NCBI GenBank assembly: GCA_021845835.1
Contig: JAJZVE010000205.1
Coordinates: 1 to 7,741, forward strand
DNA: 7,741 bases
Direction: 5' to 3'
Source of the DNA: Pseudomonadota bacterium
GTDB lineage: Bacteria > Pseudomonadota > Alphaproteobacteria > Acetobacterales > Acetobacteraceae
Of this stretch, positions 1 through 6,784 are shown piece after piece; positions within the stretch are counted from its first letter, which is position 1, and each line of letters starts with the position of its first letter. Below the pieces are notes generated by a model that was not told the DNA's origin, ran no database searches, and was given only the letters and a program-made list of their open reading frames with translations. A program made the translations under genes and the position numbers.

Positions 1-1302
1 GCCGTCCGCGACGGCAAGGTCGCGATGGTCGGCCGCGGCGTCGCACCCGCGGCGCGTGAGCGCCACGATCTCGGCGGCGCGCTGATCCTGCCCGGCGCCA
101 TCGACGCGCAGGTGCATTCGCTGTCGCAGAAGAATCAGGAAGACTTCATCTGGTCCACCCGCTCGGCCGCCGCCGGCGGCGTCACCACCATCGCCGACAT
201 GCCATACGACGAAGGCGATCCCGTCTGCTCGGCCGCCGCCGTGCAGCGCAAGGTCGCGCACGCGCGCACACAGGCGCGGGTGGACTTCGCCCTGTTCGGC
301 ACCATCGACCCGCAGGAGGGCGCGGCCCGCATCGCGGAGATGGCGCAGGCGGGCGTCGCCGCCTTCAAGTTCTCCACCTTCGGCACCGACCCGAAGCGGT
401 TTCCGCGCATCCCCCCCGTGCAATTGCAGGAGTGCTTCGCCGCCATCGCGCCGACCGGACTTGTTGCCGGCGTGCATAACGAAAATCACGAAGCGGTCGA
501 GACGCATGTCGGTCGTGTCAAGGCATCCGGCATCAGCGACTGGCGGGCGCACGGGCTGTCGCGGCCACCGATCACCGAACTGCTGGCGATGGTCGAAATC
601 TACGAGACGGGGGCGCTCGCCGGCTGTCCCGCGCACGTCGTGCATTGCTCGATCGGCCGCGGCTACGAACTCGCCGCGCGCTACCGCGCCGAGGGCCACC
701 ATGCCACGGCGGAGTGCTGCATCCACTACCTGACCCTGGACGAGGAGCACGACGTCGCCCGCCTCGGCGGCAAGGCCAGGATCAATCCGCCGATCCGGCC
801 GCGGGCGGAGGTGGAGACGCTGTGGCGCCATGTCGCGGCCGGCAACGTCGCGCTGGTGTCCACCGATCACGTGTCCTGGTCCGAGGACCGCAAGACCAGG
901 GCGGACATGCTGGCGAACGCTTCCGGCGTTCCCGGGCTGGAGGTGATGGTGCCGCTGTTCGTCAAGGGCGCCACGGAGCGCGGCATTCCGCTCACCTGGG
1001 CGGCGCGGCTGATGGCGCAGAACCCGGCGCGGCATTTCCGCATCGATCACGTCAAGGGCGCGCTCACCCCCGGCCGCGACGCCGACATCACCGTGCTGAC
1101 GCCCGAGTCGTTCGTCTATGACGCGGCGGCGAGCGGCCACAACGTGGTGGGCTGGTCGCCGTATCACGGCGTCCGCCTGCCCTGGCGCGTCGCGGCCACC
1201 TACGGCCGCGGCCGGCTCGTCTTCGACGGCCGCGCCGTGCTGGCCGAACCCGGTGCCGGGCAGTTCGTGCGCCCGCCGCTCAGCCACGCGATCGCCGCAT
1301 GA
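1..1302 (+). CDS. Cyclic-amide amidohydrolase (allantoinase/hydantoinase/dihydroorotase-like), 5'-truncated by window edge
   Basis: Predicted cytoplasmic metal-dependent hydrolase that opens a cyclic amide or ureide ring (allantoin, hydantoin, dihydropyrimidine or similar). The frame is open from base 1, and the residues before the first ATG (base 25) already match the family's N-terminal beta-sandwich (DGKVA.VG), so the true start lies upstream; 433 residues are visible. In visible numbering the subtype I metal-site residues are seen as QVH at 37-39 inside PGAIDAQVHS, the lysine to be carboxylated K123 (AAFKFSTFG), H159 (GVHNEN), H215 (HVVHCS) and D289 (STDHVSW). Their spacing (84, 36, 56, 74) closely follows that recalled for E. 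coli allantoinase (85, 40, 56, 73). The C-terminus has the usual KGAL.PGRDADI return to the small domain. Oddity: the first His of HxH is Gln. The stop overlaps the next gene's ATG (ATGA), so the two are probably translationally coupled. The substrate is uncertain; the superfamily is confident. Confidence 0.9.
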   Translation, partial: AVRDGKVAMVGRGVAPAARERHDLGGALILPGAIDAQVHSLSQKNQEDFIWSTRSAAAGGVTTIADMPYDEGDPVCSAAAVQRKVAHARTQARVDFALFGTIDPQEGAARIAEMAQAGVAAFKFSTFGTDPKRFPRIPPVQLQECFAAIAPTGLVAGVHNENHEAVETHVGRVKASGISDWRAHGLSRPPITELLAMVEIYETGALAGCPAHVVHCSIGRGYELAARYRAEGHHATAECCIHYLTLDEEHDVARLGGKARINPPIRPRAEVETLWRHVAAGNVALVSTDHVSWSEDRKTRADMLANASGVPGLEVMVPLFVKGATERGIPLTWAARLMAQNPARHFRIDHVKGALTPGRDADITVLTPESFVYDAAASGHNVVGWSPYHGVRLPWRVAATYGRGRLVFDGRAVLAEPGAGQFVRPPLSHAIAA

Positions 1303-2588
1303 GCCGCATCCTGACCGTCCGGCCGGATCGCATCGCTGCCAGCATCGAGGCGCTGGCGGCGCTGACCGAGCCGGATCGTCCGTGGACCCGTCGTGCCTTC
1401 ACCCCGCGCTACCTGGACGGACGCGCCTGGGTGGAGGCGGCGATGCGCGATGCCGGGCTGACGCCGCGCCGCGACGCCGCCGGCAACCTGATCGGCCGGC
1501 GCGCGGGGCGGGGCAGCGGGTGCGGCTGCCTCGTCATCGGCGCGCATTCCGACACCGTGCCGGACGGCGGCCGGTTCGACGGCATCGCCGGCCTGGCGGC
1601 GGGCCTGGAGATCGCGCGCGCGCTCGGCGAGCGCGGCATCACGCTGGAGCACGATCTGGAGGTGATCGACTGCCTCGCCGAGGAAGTCAGCCTGTTCGGC
1701 GTCTCCTGCGTCGGCAGCCGCGCGATCGCGGGCGTACTGCCGCCGGACTGGCTGGCACGGACCGCCGCCGGGATCACGCTGCGCCAGGGCATCGCCGGCG
1801 TCGGCGGCGATCCTGAACGGCTCGCATCGGCGCAGCGCCGCGACATCCGCGCCTATCTGGAACTGCATATCGAACAGGGGCCGGTGCTGGAGGCGGAGCG
1901 GCTGGATGTCGGCGTGGTGACGGCGATCGCCGGCATCACGCGCATCGAAATCCTGGTCGAGGGGCGGGCCGACCATGCCGGCACCACGCCGATGCACGCA
2001 CGGTCCGACGCGCTGGTCGGCGGCGCCGATCTGGTGCTGGCGGTGCAGGCGCTCGCCCGCGCGCGGGCCGACCGCGCCGCCGGCCATTTCGCCGCCACCG
2101 TCGGCGAGTTCGCCATCGCGCCCAACGCCGCCAACGTGGTGCCTTCGCAGGCCCGGCTGCTGATCGACGCGCGCGCCGAGCACCGCGCCGACATGACCGC
2201 CTTCGTCGCGGACCTGACCGCGCGGGCGGCGGCGATCGCGCAGGCGCGCGCGGTCGTTGTGCCGCCGCCGCGCATCGTCTCGGACAATCCGCCGACGCCC
2301 GCCGATCCCGGCGTGCTGGCAGAGATCGAGGCGGCGGCCACAATGCTCGGCGCCGGCCACCGCCGCATGGCGTCCGGCGCCGGGCACGACATGGCCTGGT
2401 TCGCCCGCATCGCGCCGGCGGCGATGGTGTTCGTGCCCTGCCGCGGCGGGCGCAGCCACAGCCCGGACGAATGGGCGGAGCCGGACGCCATCGCGCTCGG
2501 CGCCGAGGTTCTGCTGCAAACCATCCTGCGCCTCGACCGCCGCGACGTCGCGCGCCGGCCGGGCCTTGACACCGCGCGGACGACATAA
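1299..2588 (+). CDS. M20-family N-carbamoyl amidohydrolase (allantoate amidohydrolase / N-carbamoyl-L-amino-acid hydrolase)
   Basis: Predicted binuclear zinc (or manganese) amidohydrolase of 429 residues, normal length for the family, cleaving an N-carbamoyl (ureido) acid to the free amine, CO2 and ammonia. Visible metal-site residues are H83 (GAHSDTVPDGG), D94 (RFDGIAG), E128/E129 (catalytic base and ligand, AEEVSLFG), H190 (LELHIEQGPVLE) and H387 (SHSPDEW). The dimerisation-domain substrate residues are also present: H226 in ADHAGTTPM, N276 and N279 in PNAANVVP, R292 in IDAR, and GAGHDM around H363. LELHIEQGPVLE marks the hydantoinase/carbamoylase-type amidase branch rather than M20 aminoacylases. 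Where many members read EEGSRF, this protein has EEVSLF. The ATG lies in a 4-base ATGA overlap with the upstream gene and no strong ribosome-binding site is seen, so coupled translation is likely. It should act on the ring-opening product of the upstream enzyme. Allantoate, N-carbamoyl amino acid and beta-ureido acid substrates remain open. Confidence 0.93.
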   Translation: MSRILTVRPDRIAASIEALAALTEPDRPWTRRAFTPRYLDGRAWVEAAMRDAGLTPRRDAAGNLIGRRAGRGSGCGCLVIGAHSDTVPDGGRFDGIAGLAAGLEIARALGERGITLEHDLEVIDCLAEEVSLFGVSCVGSRAIAGVLPPDWLARTAAGITLRQGIAGVGGDPERLASAQRRDIRAYLELHIEQGPVLEAERLDVGVVTAIAGITRIEILVEGRADHAGTTPMHARSDALVGGADLVLAVQALARARADRAAGHFAATVGEFAIAPNAANVVPSQARLLIDARAEHRADMTAFVADLTARAAAIAQARAVVVPPPRIVSDNPPTPADPGVLAEIEAAATMLGAGHRRMASGAGHDMAWFARIAPAAMVFVPCRGGRSHSPDEWAEPDAIALGAEVLLQTILRLDRRDVARRPGLDTARTT

Positions 2589-2595
2589 TTAGCTT
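2566..2595 (+). promoter_or_regulatory. Candidate sigma70-type promoter for the IclR gene
   Basis: A perfect -35 box TTGACA lies at 2566-2571, inside the last codons of the preceding hydrolase. The best-spaced -10 candidate is TAGCTT at 2590-2595 (18-base spacer, a weak match keeping the first TA and final T). CATAAT at 2584-2589 looks more like a -10 but leaves only a 12-base spacer. With the 2590-2595 box, transcription would start near 2602, at the edge of the IclR-type operator, which fits autorepression. The local AT-rich island (ataattag) stands out in a very GC-rich window. This is prediction only. Confidence 0.42.
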
Positions 2596-2600
2596 GAGCC

Positions 2601-2625
2601 GGAACAGCGTTCCGAAATATGGAAC
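2601..2625 (+). promoter_or_regulatory. IclR-type operator: three GGAAC/GTTCC half-sites overlapping the regulator's start codon
   Basis: Three 5-base half-sites alternate in orientation: GGAAC at 2601-2605, GTTCC at 2609-2613 and GGAAC at 2621-2625. The second and third form a 17-base palindrome (GTTCC, 7-base spacer, GGAAC), which resembles operators of IclR-family regulators; the first and second form a tighter palindrome with a 3-base spacer. The last half-site shares its first G with the ATG at 2619-2621. Occupancy would block both the predicted transcription start and the start codon region, so negative autoregulation is the simplest reading. The repeats are seen directly; the role is inferred from the family and the position. 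Confidence 0.62.
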
Positions 2626-3446
2626 ACATGACGGAAGCCCCGAAAGTCCTGGAGCGCTACACCAACATCCTTGAAGCCGTCGCGCCGTTCCACGACGGTC
2701 TGTCGCTGGCGGAAATCGCCCGCTCGACCGGGTTGCCGAAGGCCACCGCGCATCGCCTGGTGGCCTCCCTCACCGAACTTGGCTTCATCGCCGCCGGCCG
2801 TGGGCGCAACGCCTACAGGATCGGCCCGCGGCTCCTGCGGCTGCTGCACGCGCATGTCCGTCCCGCCACCATCGATGCTCTGGTCCGTCCCCTGCTTGAT
2901 CGGCTGGCCAGGGAATTCGAGCAGACTGCGTTCCTCGCGAAACTCGTCGGCTCCGAAGTGCATTCCGTGCTGATGGTGGCGCCGGACACGACGGCGCAGG
3001 CCTATGTTCAGCCGGGCCGCGTCATGGCCCCGAACGCCGCCGCGTCGGCAAAGGCGATCCTGGCGTTTCAGCCGCCCGAGGTGGTGGACCAGGCGCTGGC
3101 CGCGCCGCTGCGGAAATACACCGCCAATACCTGCGTCGATCCCGGCCGGATCCGTGACTACTACGCTCAGGTCCAGCGGGACGGCTATGCCGTCTGTCTC
3201 GACGAAATGGATCCCGGGGTGATGACCGTCGCCGTGCCGATCCGTCTGGCCGACGTGGGCGTTCCCTATAGCATCGGCATCGTCGGACTGCAGGCCGTGC
3301 TGTGCCGGCACGAGCTGGCGCGTCTGGTGGCGGCGCTGCGGGAAACGGCGGCACGCGCCGCCGAGACGCTGCAGATCGGCATCGGCTACGGCATCGAGCA
3401 GGAGCACGGGTCTGAGCAGCGCCTCAACATCCGGGCGTTGTCATGA
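2619..3446 (+). CDS. IclR-family transcriptional regulator
   Basis: Predicted one-component DNA-binding regulator of 275 residues, typical for IclR proteins. The N-terminal winged helix-turn-helix is visible at about residues 10-70, with the recognition region LSLAEIARSTGLPKATAHRL at 28-47 followed by LTELGFI. The C-terminal effector-binding domain spans about 80-257 and includes the family pattern DGYAVCLDEMDPGVMTVAVP (188-207) and the YSIGIVGL strand. ATG 2619 is chosen because it is the first ATG after the promoter and operator; ATG 2628 (three residues shorter) is a real alternative, and neither has a good Shine-Dalgarno sequence. It lies between the two catabolic enzymes and the importer, all in the same direction, so it probably senses the imported ureide or a breakdown product. 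E. coli AllR, the allantoin regulator, belongs to this family, which fits but does not prove an allantoin role. Its TGA overlaps an ATG (3443-3446) that I do not take as a gene start. Confidence 0.93.
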   Translation: MEHMTEAPKVLERYTNILEAVAPFHDGLSLAEIARSTGLPKATAHRLVASLTELGFIAAGRGRNAYRIGPRLLRLLHAHVRPATIDALVRPLLDRLAREFEQTAFLAKLVGSEVHSVLMVAPDTTAQAYVQPGRVMAPNAAASAKAILAFQPPEVVDQALAAPLRKYTANTCVDPGRIRDYYAQVQRDGYAVCLDEMDPGVMTVAVPIRLADVGVPYSIGIVGLQAVLCRHELARLVAALRETAARAAETLQIGIGYGIEQEHGSEQRLNIRALS

Positions 3447-3475
3447 AGCGGCGGCGCTGGCGGTGCCGGACGAGC

Positions 3476-3494
3476 GGCCGGTTGCGCACCGGCC
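3476..3494 (+). other. Stem-loop in the leader before the binding-protein gene
   Basis: GGCCGGT (3476-3482) is the exact reverse complement of ACCGGCC (3488-3494), with a 5-base loop TGCGC, giving a 7-bp, all but one GC-paired hairpin. No T-tract follows, so a classical intrinsic terminator is unlikely. It could stabilise the downstream part of a processed transcript and so favour high expression of the binding protein, or be a chance GC palindrome. Confidence 0.4.
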
Positions 3495-3521
3495 CGGCGG
3501 CGAACGGGTGCGGCACAAGAA

Positions 3522-3536
3522 CGACGGCGGCCGTCG
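3522..3536 (+). other. Second small stem-loop in the same leader
   Basis: CGACGG (3522-3527) pairs exactly with CCGTCG (3531-3536) around a 3-base loop CGG. It sits 40 bases before the binding-protein Shine-Dalgarno sequence. With the hairpin at 3476-3494 it makes the 3447-3586 leader structured. No T-run follows. The regulatory role is unknown, and in GC-rich DNA a 6-bp stem can arise by chance. Confidence 0.3.
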
Positions 3537-3575
3537 CGGCAATGGTGTCCGGCCGCCGCCCTCCCGCGAGTCAAC

Positions 3576-3583
3576 AGAGGAGG
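3576..3583 (+). promoter_or_regulatory. Strong ribosome-binding site deciding the binding-protein start
   Basis: AGAGGAGG is a near-perfect Shine-Dalgarno sequence, the strongest in the window. It lies 6 bases before ATG 3590 and 3 bases before ATG 3587, so ATG 3590 is preferred. It rules against translation from the in-frame ATG at 3443. A strong site here suits the high stoichiometry usual for periplasmic binding proteins. Confidence 0.8.
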
Positions 3584-3589
3584 CAGATG

Positions 3590-4840
3590 ATGAAAAGGCT
3601 CGTCTGGCTGCTGTGCGCAGCGGTGACCACGGCGCTGTTCCTGATCGCGCCGGCGCGTGCGCAGAACGAGGTGGTGATCGGATCGCTGTATCCGCTCTCC
3701 GGGCAGGGCGCGCAGGTCGGCGTCGATGCCCGCTACGCCATGGAGACGGCGGTCGACATCATCAACAATACCTATGATCTCGACCTGCCGCTGGCGCGCA
3801 CGGCGGGGCTGCCGAATCTCGGCGGCGCCAAGGTGCGGCTGGTCTGGGCGGATCACCAGGCCGATCCGCAGAAGGGCCGCGCGGAAGCCGAGCGGCTGAT
3901 CACCCAGGACAAGGTGGTGGCGCTGGTCGGGACCTATTACAGCTCGGTCGCCGCCGTGGTCGCCCAGGTCGCCGAGCGTTATCAGGTGCCGTTCGTCGCC
4001 GTCGAAGCCTCCTCGCCGAGCCTGACCAGGAACGGCTTCAGGTGGTTGTTCCGGACCGGCCCGCACGACGCGATGTTCTCCATTGCGATGTTCGACTTCC
4101 TCAAGGATCTTGCCGACAAGAAGGGCATCCAGGTTGCCAGCCTCGCGCTGTTCCATGAGGACACGCTGTTCGGCACCGACGGCAGCCGGGTGCAGGCCGA
4201 ACAGGCGCGCCAGCGCGGCATCAGGCTGGTCGCGGACATCAGGTATCGCGCCAACAGCCCGTCGCTCAGCAGCGAGGTGGAACGGCTGAAGGCGGCGGGC
4301 GGCGAGGTGCTGATGCCGATATCCTACGTGAACGACGCGATCCTGCTGATAAAGACGATGTCCGAGCTGAACTACCACCCGACGGCGATCATCGCGCAGG
4401 ACGCCGGATACATCGAGTCGTCGTTTCTGACCGCGGTCGGCAGCAAGGCGGACGGGATCATCAGCCGCGGCAGCTTCTCGCTCGACCTCGCCAGGAAGCG
4501 GCCGGCCGTGTCGATCGTCAACGAGATGTACAGAAAGCGCAGCGGCAAGGATCTCACCGACAACACGGCCCGCGAACTGATGGGCGTGCTCGTCCTGGCC
4601 GACGCGATCAATCGCGCCGGCAGCACCAGGCCCGAGGCCATAAGGGCGGCGCTCGCCAGGACGGACCTGCCGGGCGACCAGACCATCATGCCCTGGGCCG
4701 GCGTGAAATTCGACGAAACCGGACAGAACACCGAGGCGACGCCGATCATGATGCAATACATCGACGGCGAGTTCCGCACCATCTGGCCGTTCGATGTCGC
4801 AACCCACGACGTGGTCTGGCCGATGCCCGGTTCCAGATAG
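3590..4840 (+). CDS. Periplasmic substrate-binding protein of a Liv-type (branched-chain amino acid family) ABC importer
   Basis: Secreted receptor that captures the substrate for the importer encoded downstream; 416 residues. A Sec signal peptide is clear: MKR, a hydrophobic core at about 4-20 (LVWLLCAAVTTALFLIA), and a likely cleavage after PARA (residues 21-24), leaving QNEVVIG. The mature start VVIGSLYPLSGQGAQVG and the later VVALVGTYYSSV (109-120) and VPFVAVEASSPSLTR (133-147) fit the type I periplasmic-binding fold (Peripla_BP_6, LivJ/LivK-like). The frame extends upstream to an ATG at 3443, but those 48 codons encode an Arg-rich stretch unlike a secretory leader, and the strong Shine-Dalgarno sequence at 3576-3583 points to ATG 3590. 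The ligand cannot be read from sequence; the adjacent enzymes suggest a ureide, hydantoin or related compound rather than leucine. Its low-frequency arginine codon AGG is commoner (about eight) than in neighbouring genes. Confidence 0.93.
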   Translation: MKRLVWLLCAAVTTALFLIAPARAQNEVVIGSLYPLSGQGAQVGVDARYAMETAVDIINNTYDLDLPLARTAGLPNLGGAKVRLVWADHQADPQKGRAEAERLITQDKVVALVGTYYSSVAAVVAQVAERYQVPFVAVEASSPSLTRNGFRWLFRTGPHDAMFSIAMFDFLKDLADKKGIQVASLALFHEDTLFGTDGSRVQAEQARQRGIRLVADIRYRANSPSLSSEVERLKAAGGEVLMPISYVNDAILLIKTMSELNYHPTAIIAQDAGYIESSFLTAVGSKADGIISRGSFSLDLARKRPAVSIVNEMYRKRSGKDLTDNTARELMGVLVLADAINRAGSTRPEAIRAALARTDLPGDQTIMPWAGVKFDETGQNTEATPIMMQYIDGEFRTIWPFDVATHDVVWPMPGSR

Positions 4841-4897
4841 GCTGGCCGGGGCGCACCCAACCGGCGCGACGCGCGTACTGCAGGGATCGGTAACTTG

Positions 4898-5770
4898 ATG
4901 GAAGCCGTTGCTCAGGTGGTCGTCAGCGGGCTGCTGATGGGTCTCATCTATGCGCTGATCGCTGCCGGCCTGAGCCTCATTTTCGGCCTCATGGATGTCG
5001 TGAACTTCGCACATGGCGAATTCCTCATGGTGGCGATGTACGCGACCTTCGGTCTCCACCTGCTGCTGACGGTTGATCCCCTGCTTCTGCTGCCGATCGT
5101 CGTCGTTTTCATGATCGCGTTCGGCATGGTGGTCTATCGCCTGTTCGTCAGGCGCGCCATGCAGGCCAAATCGAACGTCTGGATGGCGCAGATCTTCGTC
5201 ACCTTCGGGCTGGCGATCATGCTGCGCGGCCTCGCCCAGTTCATCTTCACGCCGGACTATCGAAGCATCGGCGGAACCTGGCTGGGTGACAGGACCGTCC
5301 ATCTGTTCGGCGTGTTCATGCCCGCCGCACAGCTTGCCGCAGCGGGCGTCTGCGTCCTTGCGTTCATCGGGCTCTACCTGCTGATCTCGCGCACGGATTT
5401 CGGCCGCGCCCTGGAAGCGACGCGGGAGGACAGTGAGGCCGTGGCGCTGGTCGGCATCGACCGCAACGTGATTTTCGCGATGGGCTGGGGACTCGGCGGC
5501 GCTGCGGTCGGCATCGCCGGGGTCATGCTGGCGAGTTTCTACTATATCTATCCGGGGGTCGGCGCCACCTTCGTGCTGACCGCGTTCGTGACGGTCGCCC
5601 TGGGCGGCTTCGGCAGCCTGCCCGGCGCCCTTGTCGGCGGCATCATCATCGGCCTGGTCGAAGCGCTGACGGCATTCTTCGTCGATCCGTCGCTCAAGTC
5701 GATCGGCATATACGTGGTCTATCTGCTGGTCGTGCTGCTCCGCCCGCGCGGCCTGCTGGGCAGTTTCTGA
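4898..5770 (+). CDS. livH: LivH-like inner-membrane permease of the ABC importer
   Basis: First of two transmembrane subunits forming the translocation path; 290 residues, normal for LivH. It is strongly hydrophobic with about eight membrane segments. Family signatures are VNFAHGEF at 35-42 after an N-terminal helix (LLMGLIYALIAAGLSLIFGL), the cytoplasmic EAA-type coupling loop at about 169-188 (GRALEATREDSEAVALVGID) and the C-terminal ALGGFGSLPGALVGG stretch at 234-248. ATG 4898 is used; a TTG three bases earlier, at 4895, is in frame and better spaced from the weak AGGGA (4882-4886), so a start one codon earlier is possible. The gene follows the binding protein by 57 bases. The symbol marks the subunit type, not leucine specificity. 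Confidence 0.94.
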   Translation: MEAVAQVVVSGLLMGLIYALIAAGLSLIFGLMDVVNFAHGEFLMVAMYATFGLHLLLTVDPLLLLPIVVVFMIAFGMVVYRLFVRRAMQAKSNVWMAQIFVTFGLAIMLRGLAQFIFTPDYRSIGGTWLGDRTVHLFGVFMPAAQLAAAGVCVLAFIGLYLLISRTDFGRALEATREDSEAVALVGIDRNVIFAMGWGLGGAAVGIAGVMLASFYYIYPGVGATFVLTAFVTVALGGFGSLPGALVGGIIIGLVEALTAFFVDPSLKSIGIYVVYLLVVLLRPRGLLGSF

Positions 5771-5782
5771 GGGCGGCGGGCG

Positions 5783-6784
5783 ATGAAAGACAGCAGACTG
5801 AACGCCGCCGCCGTCGTGATCGCGGCGGCCGTCGCCGCACCGCTCGCGATCAGTGACCCGTTCCTGCAGAACATGCTGATCCTGGTCGTGCTTTACACGG
5901 CGCTGTCACAGGCCTGGAACATACTGGGTGGATATTGTGGTCAGGTATCGCTGGGTCACGCGCTGTTCTTCGGCCTTGGCGCCTACGTGTCAACGGTTCT
6001 GTTTACCCGCTGGGGCATCAGCCCGTTTCTCGGCATGCTGGTCGGCGGCACGGTCTCCGCCGGCGTGGCACTGGCGGTCGGCTGGCCATGCTTCCGTCTC
6101 AGCGGGCATTACTTCGCCATCGCCACCATCGTGATCGCCGAAATCGGCTCGCTGCTGTTTCTGAACTGGGACTGGGTCGGCGCCGCCAACGGCATCCTGA
6201 TCCGGGTGGGCAGGGATTCCCTGGTGAACTTCCAGTTCCAGACATCGAAGCTGCCTTATTACTACGCCATCCTGGTGATCGCCGCGGTGCTCTGGCTGTT
6301 CACCTTCTGGATCGAGCGATCCAAATGGGGCTATTACTGGCGCGCCGTGAAGAACAGTCCGGAAGCGGCCGAGAGCCTCGGGGTGCGCATCTTTCGCTAC
6401 AAGCTGGCCGCCGCCGCGGCGAGCGCGTTCTTCACCGGCGTCTGCGGCGGCTTCTACGCGCAATACGTTTCCTACATCGATCCCGACAGCGTCTTCAGCT
6501 TCAATCTCTCGATCATGATCAGCCTGCCGGCGGTGCTCGGCGGCATCGGCACGCTGTGGGGGCCGGCGGTGGGCGCTCTCGCGCTGATCCCGATGTCGGA
6601 ATTCGTGCGCGTCTATTTCGGCGGCACGGGGCGGGGCGTCGATCTGATCATCTATGGCGCGCTGATCACGGCGGTGGCGACCTGGAAGCCCGAAGGACTG
6701 TGCGGGCTGTTCGCGAGCGGATATCGCCGGCTGGCCGCCGCGCGCCGGCCGCGCCGCGACGGGTCGATGGAGATCGGGTCGTGA
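5783..6784 (+). CDS. livM: LivM-like inner-membrane permease of the ABC importer
   Basis: Second transmembrane subunit; 333 residues, typical of LivM. Family landmarks are GGYCGQVSLGHALFFGLGAY at 49-68, FRLSGHYFAIATIVIAE at 104-120, the EAA-type coupling loop WRAVKNSPEAAESLGVRIFR at 186-205, which should dock on an ATPase subunit, and LPAVLGGIGTLWGPAVGAL at 248-266. After the last helix there is a short basic cytoplasmic tail (YRRLAAARRPRRDGS) with no recognised domain. It starts 12 bases after the LivH-like gene with a GGGCGGCGGG stretch just upstream as a loose ribosome-binding site. Its TGA overlaps the GTG of the next gene (GTGA, 6781-6784), indicating coupled translation. Confidence 0.94.
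   Translation: MKDSRLNAAAVVIAAAVAAPLAISDPFLQNMLILVVLYTALSQAWNILGGYCGQVSLGHALFFGLGAYVSTVLFTRWGISPFLGMLVGGTVSAGVALAVGWPCFRLSGHYFAIATIVIAEIGSLLFLNWDWVGAANGILIRVGRDSLVNFQFQTSKLPYYYAILVIAAVLWLFTFWIERSKWGYYWRAVKNSPEAAESLGVRIFRYKLAAAAASAFFTGVCGGFYAQYVSYIDPDSVFSFNLSIMISLPAVLGGIGTLWGPAVGALALIPMSEFVRVYFGGTGRGVDLIIYGALITAVATWKPEGLCGLFASGYRRLAAARRPRRDGSMEIGS

Noticed and set aside
25..27. ATG 25 as the start of the amidohydrolase
   Set aside because: The frame is open to base 1 and the preceding residues fit the family N-terminus, so the gene is cut by the window edge.
1200..2519. Minus-strand open frame of 439 codons opposite the M20 hydrolase
   Set aside because: Arg/Ala/Gly-rich shadow of a gene with clear family motifs; no start-site signal or domain.
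3476..3536. Intrinsic terminator after iclR
   Set aside because: The hairpins lack a following T-tract, and downstream genes continue on the same strand.
3443..3589. In-frame N-terminal extension of the binding protein starting at the ATGA overlap with iclR
   Set aside because: The 48 codons encode an Arg-rich segment that would bury the signal peptide, and a strong Shine-Dalgarno sequence precedes ATG 3590.
4844..4884. Possible promoter or hairpin between the binding-protein and LivH-like genes
   Set aside because: Only imperfect GC pairing (GCCGG and CCGGC separated by 11 bases) and no -35/-10 pair are seen; the short gap fits one operon.
3386..5302. Minus-strand open frame of 638 codons opposite the binding-protein and LivH-like genes
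   Set aside because: Its product is a low-complexity His/Asp/Arg/Gln-rich string with no recognisable domain, it lies fully antisense to two well-supported genes, and long antisense frames are expected at this GC content.
5935..6780. Upstream in-frame extension of the LivG-like gene into the LivM coding region
   Set aside because: It overlaps the confident LivM frame, encodes Arg-rich shadow sequence, and the ABC domain begins right after GTG 6781, which has its own ribosome-binding site.
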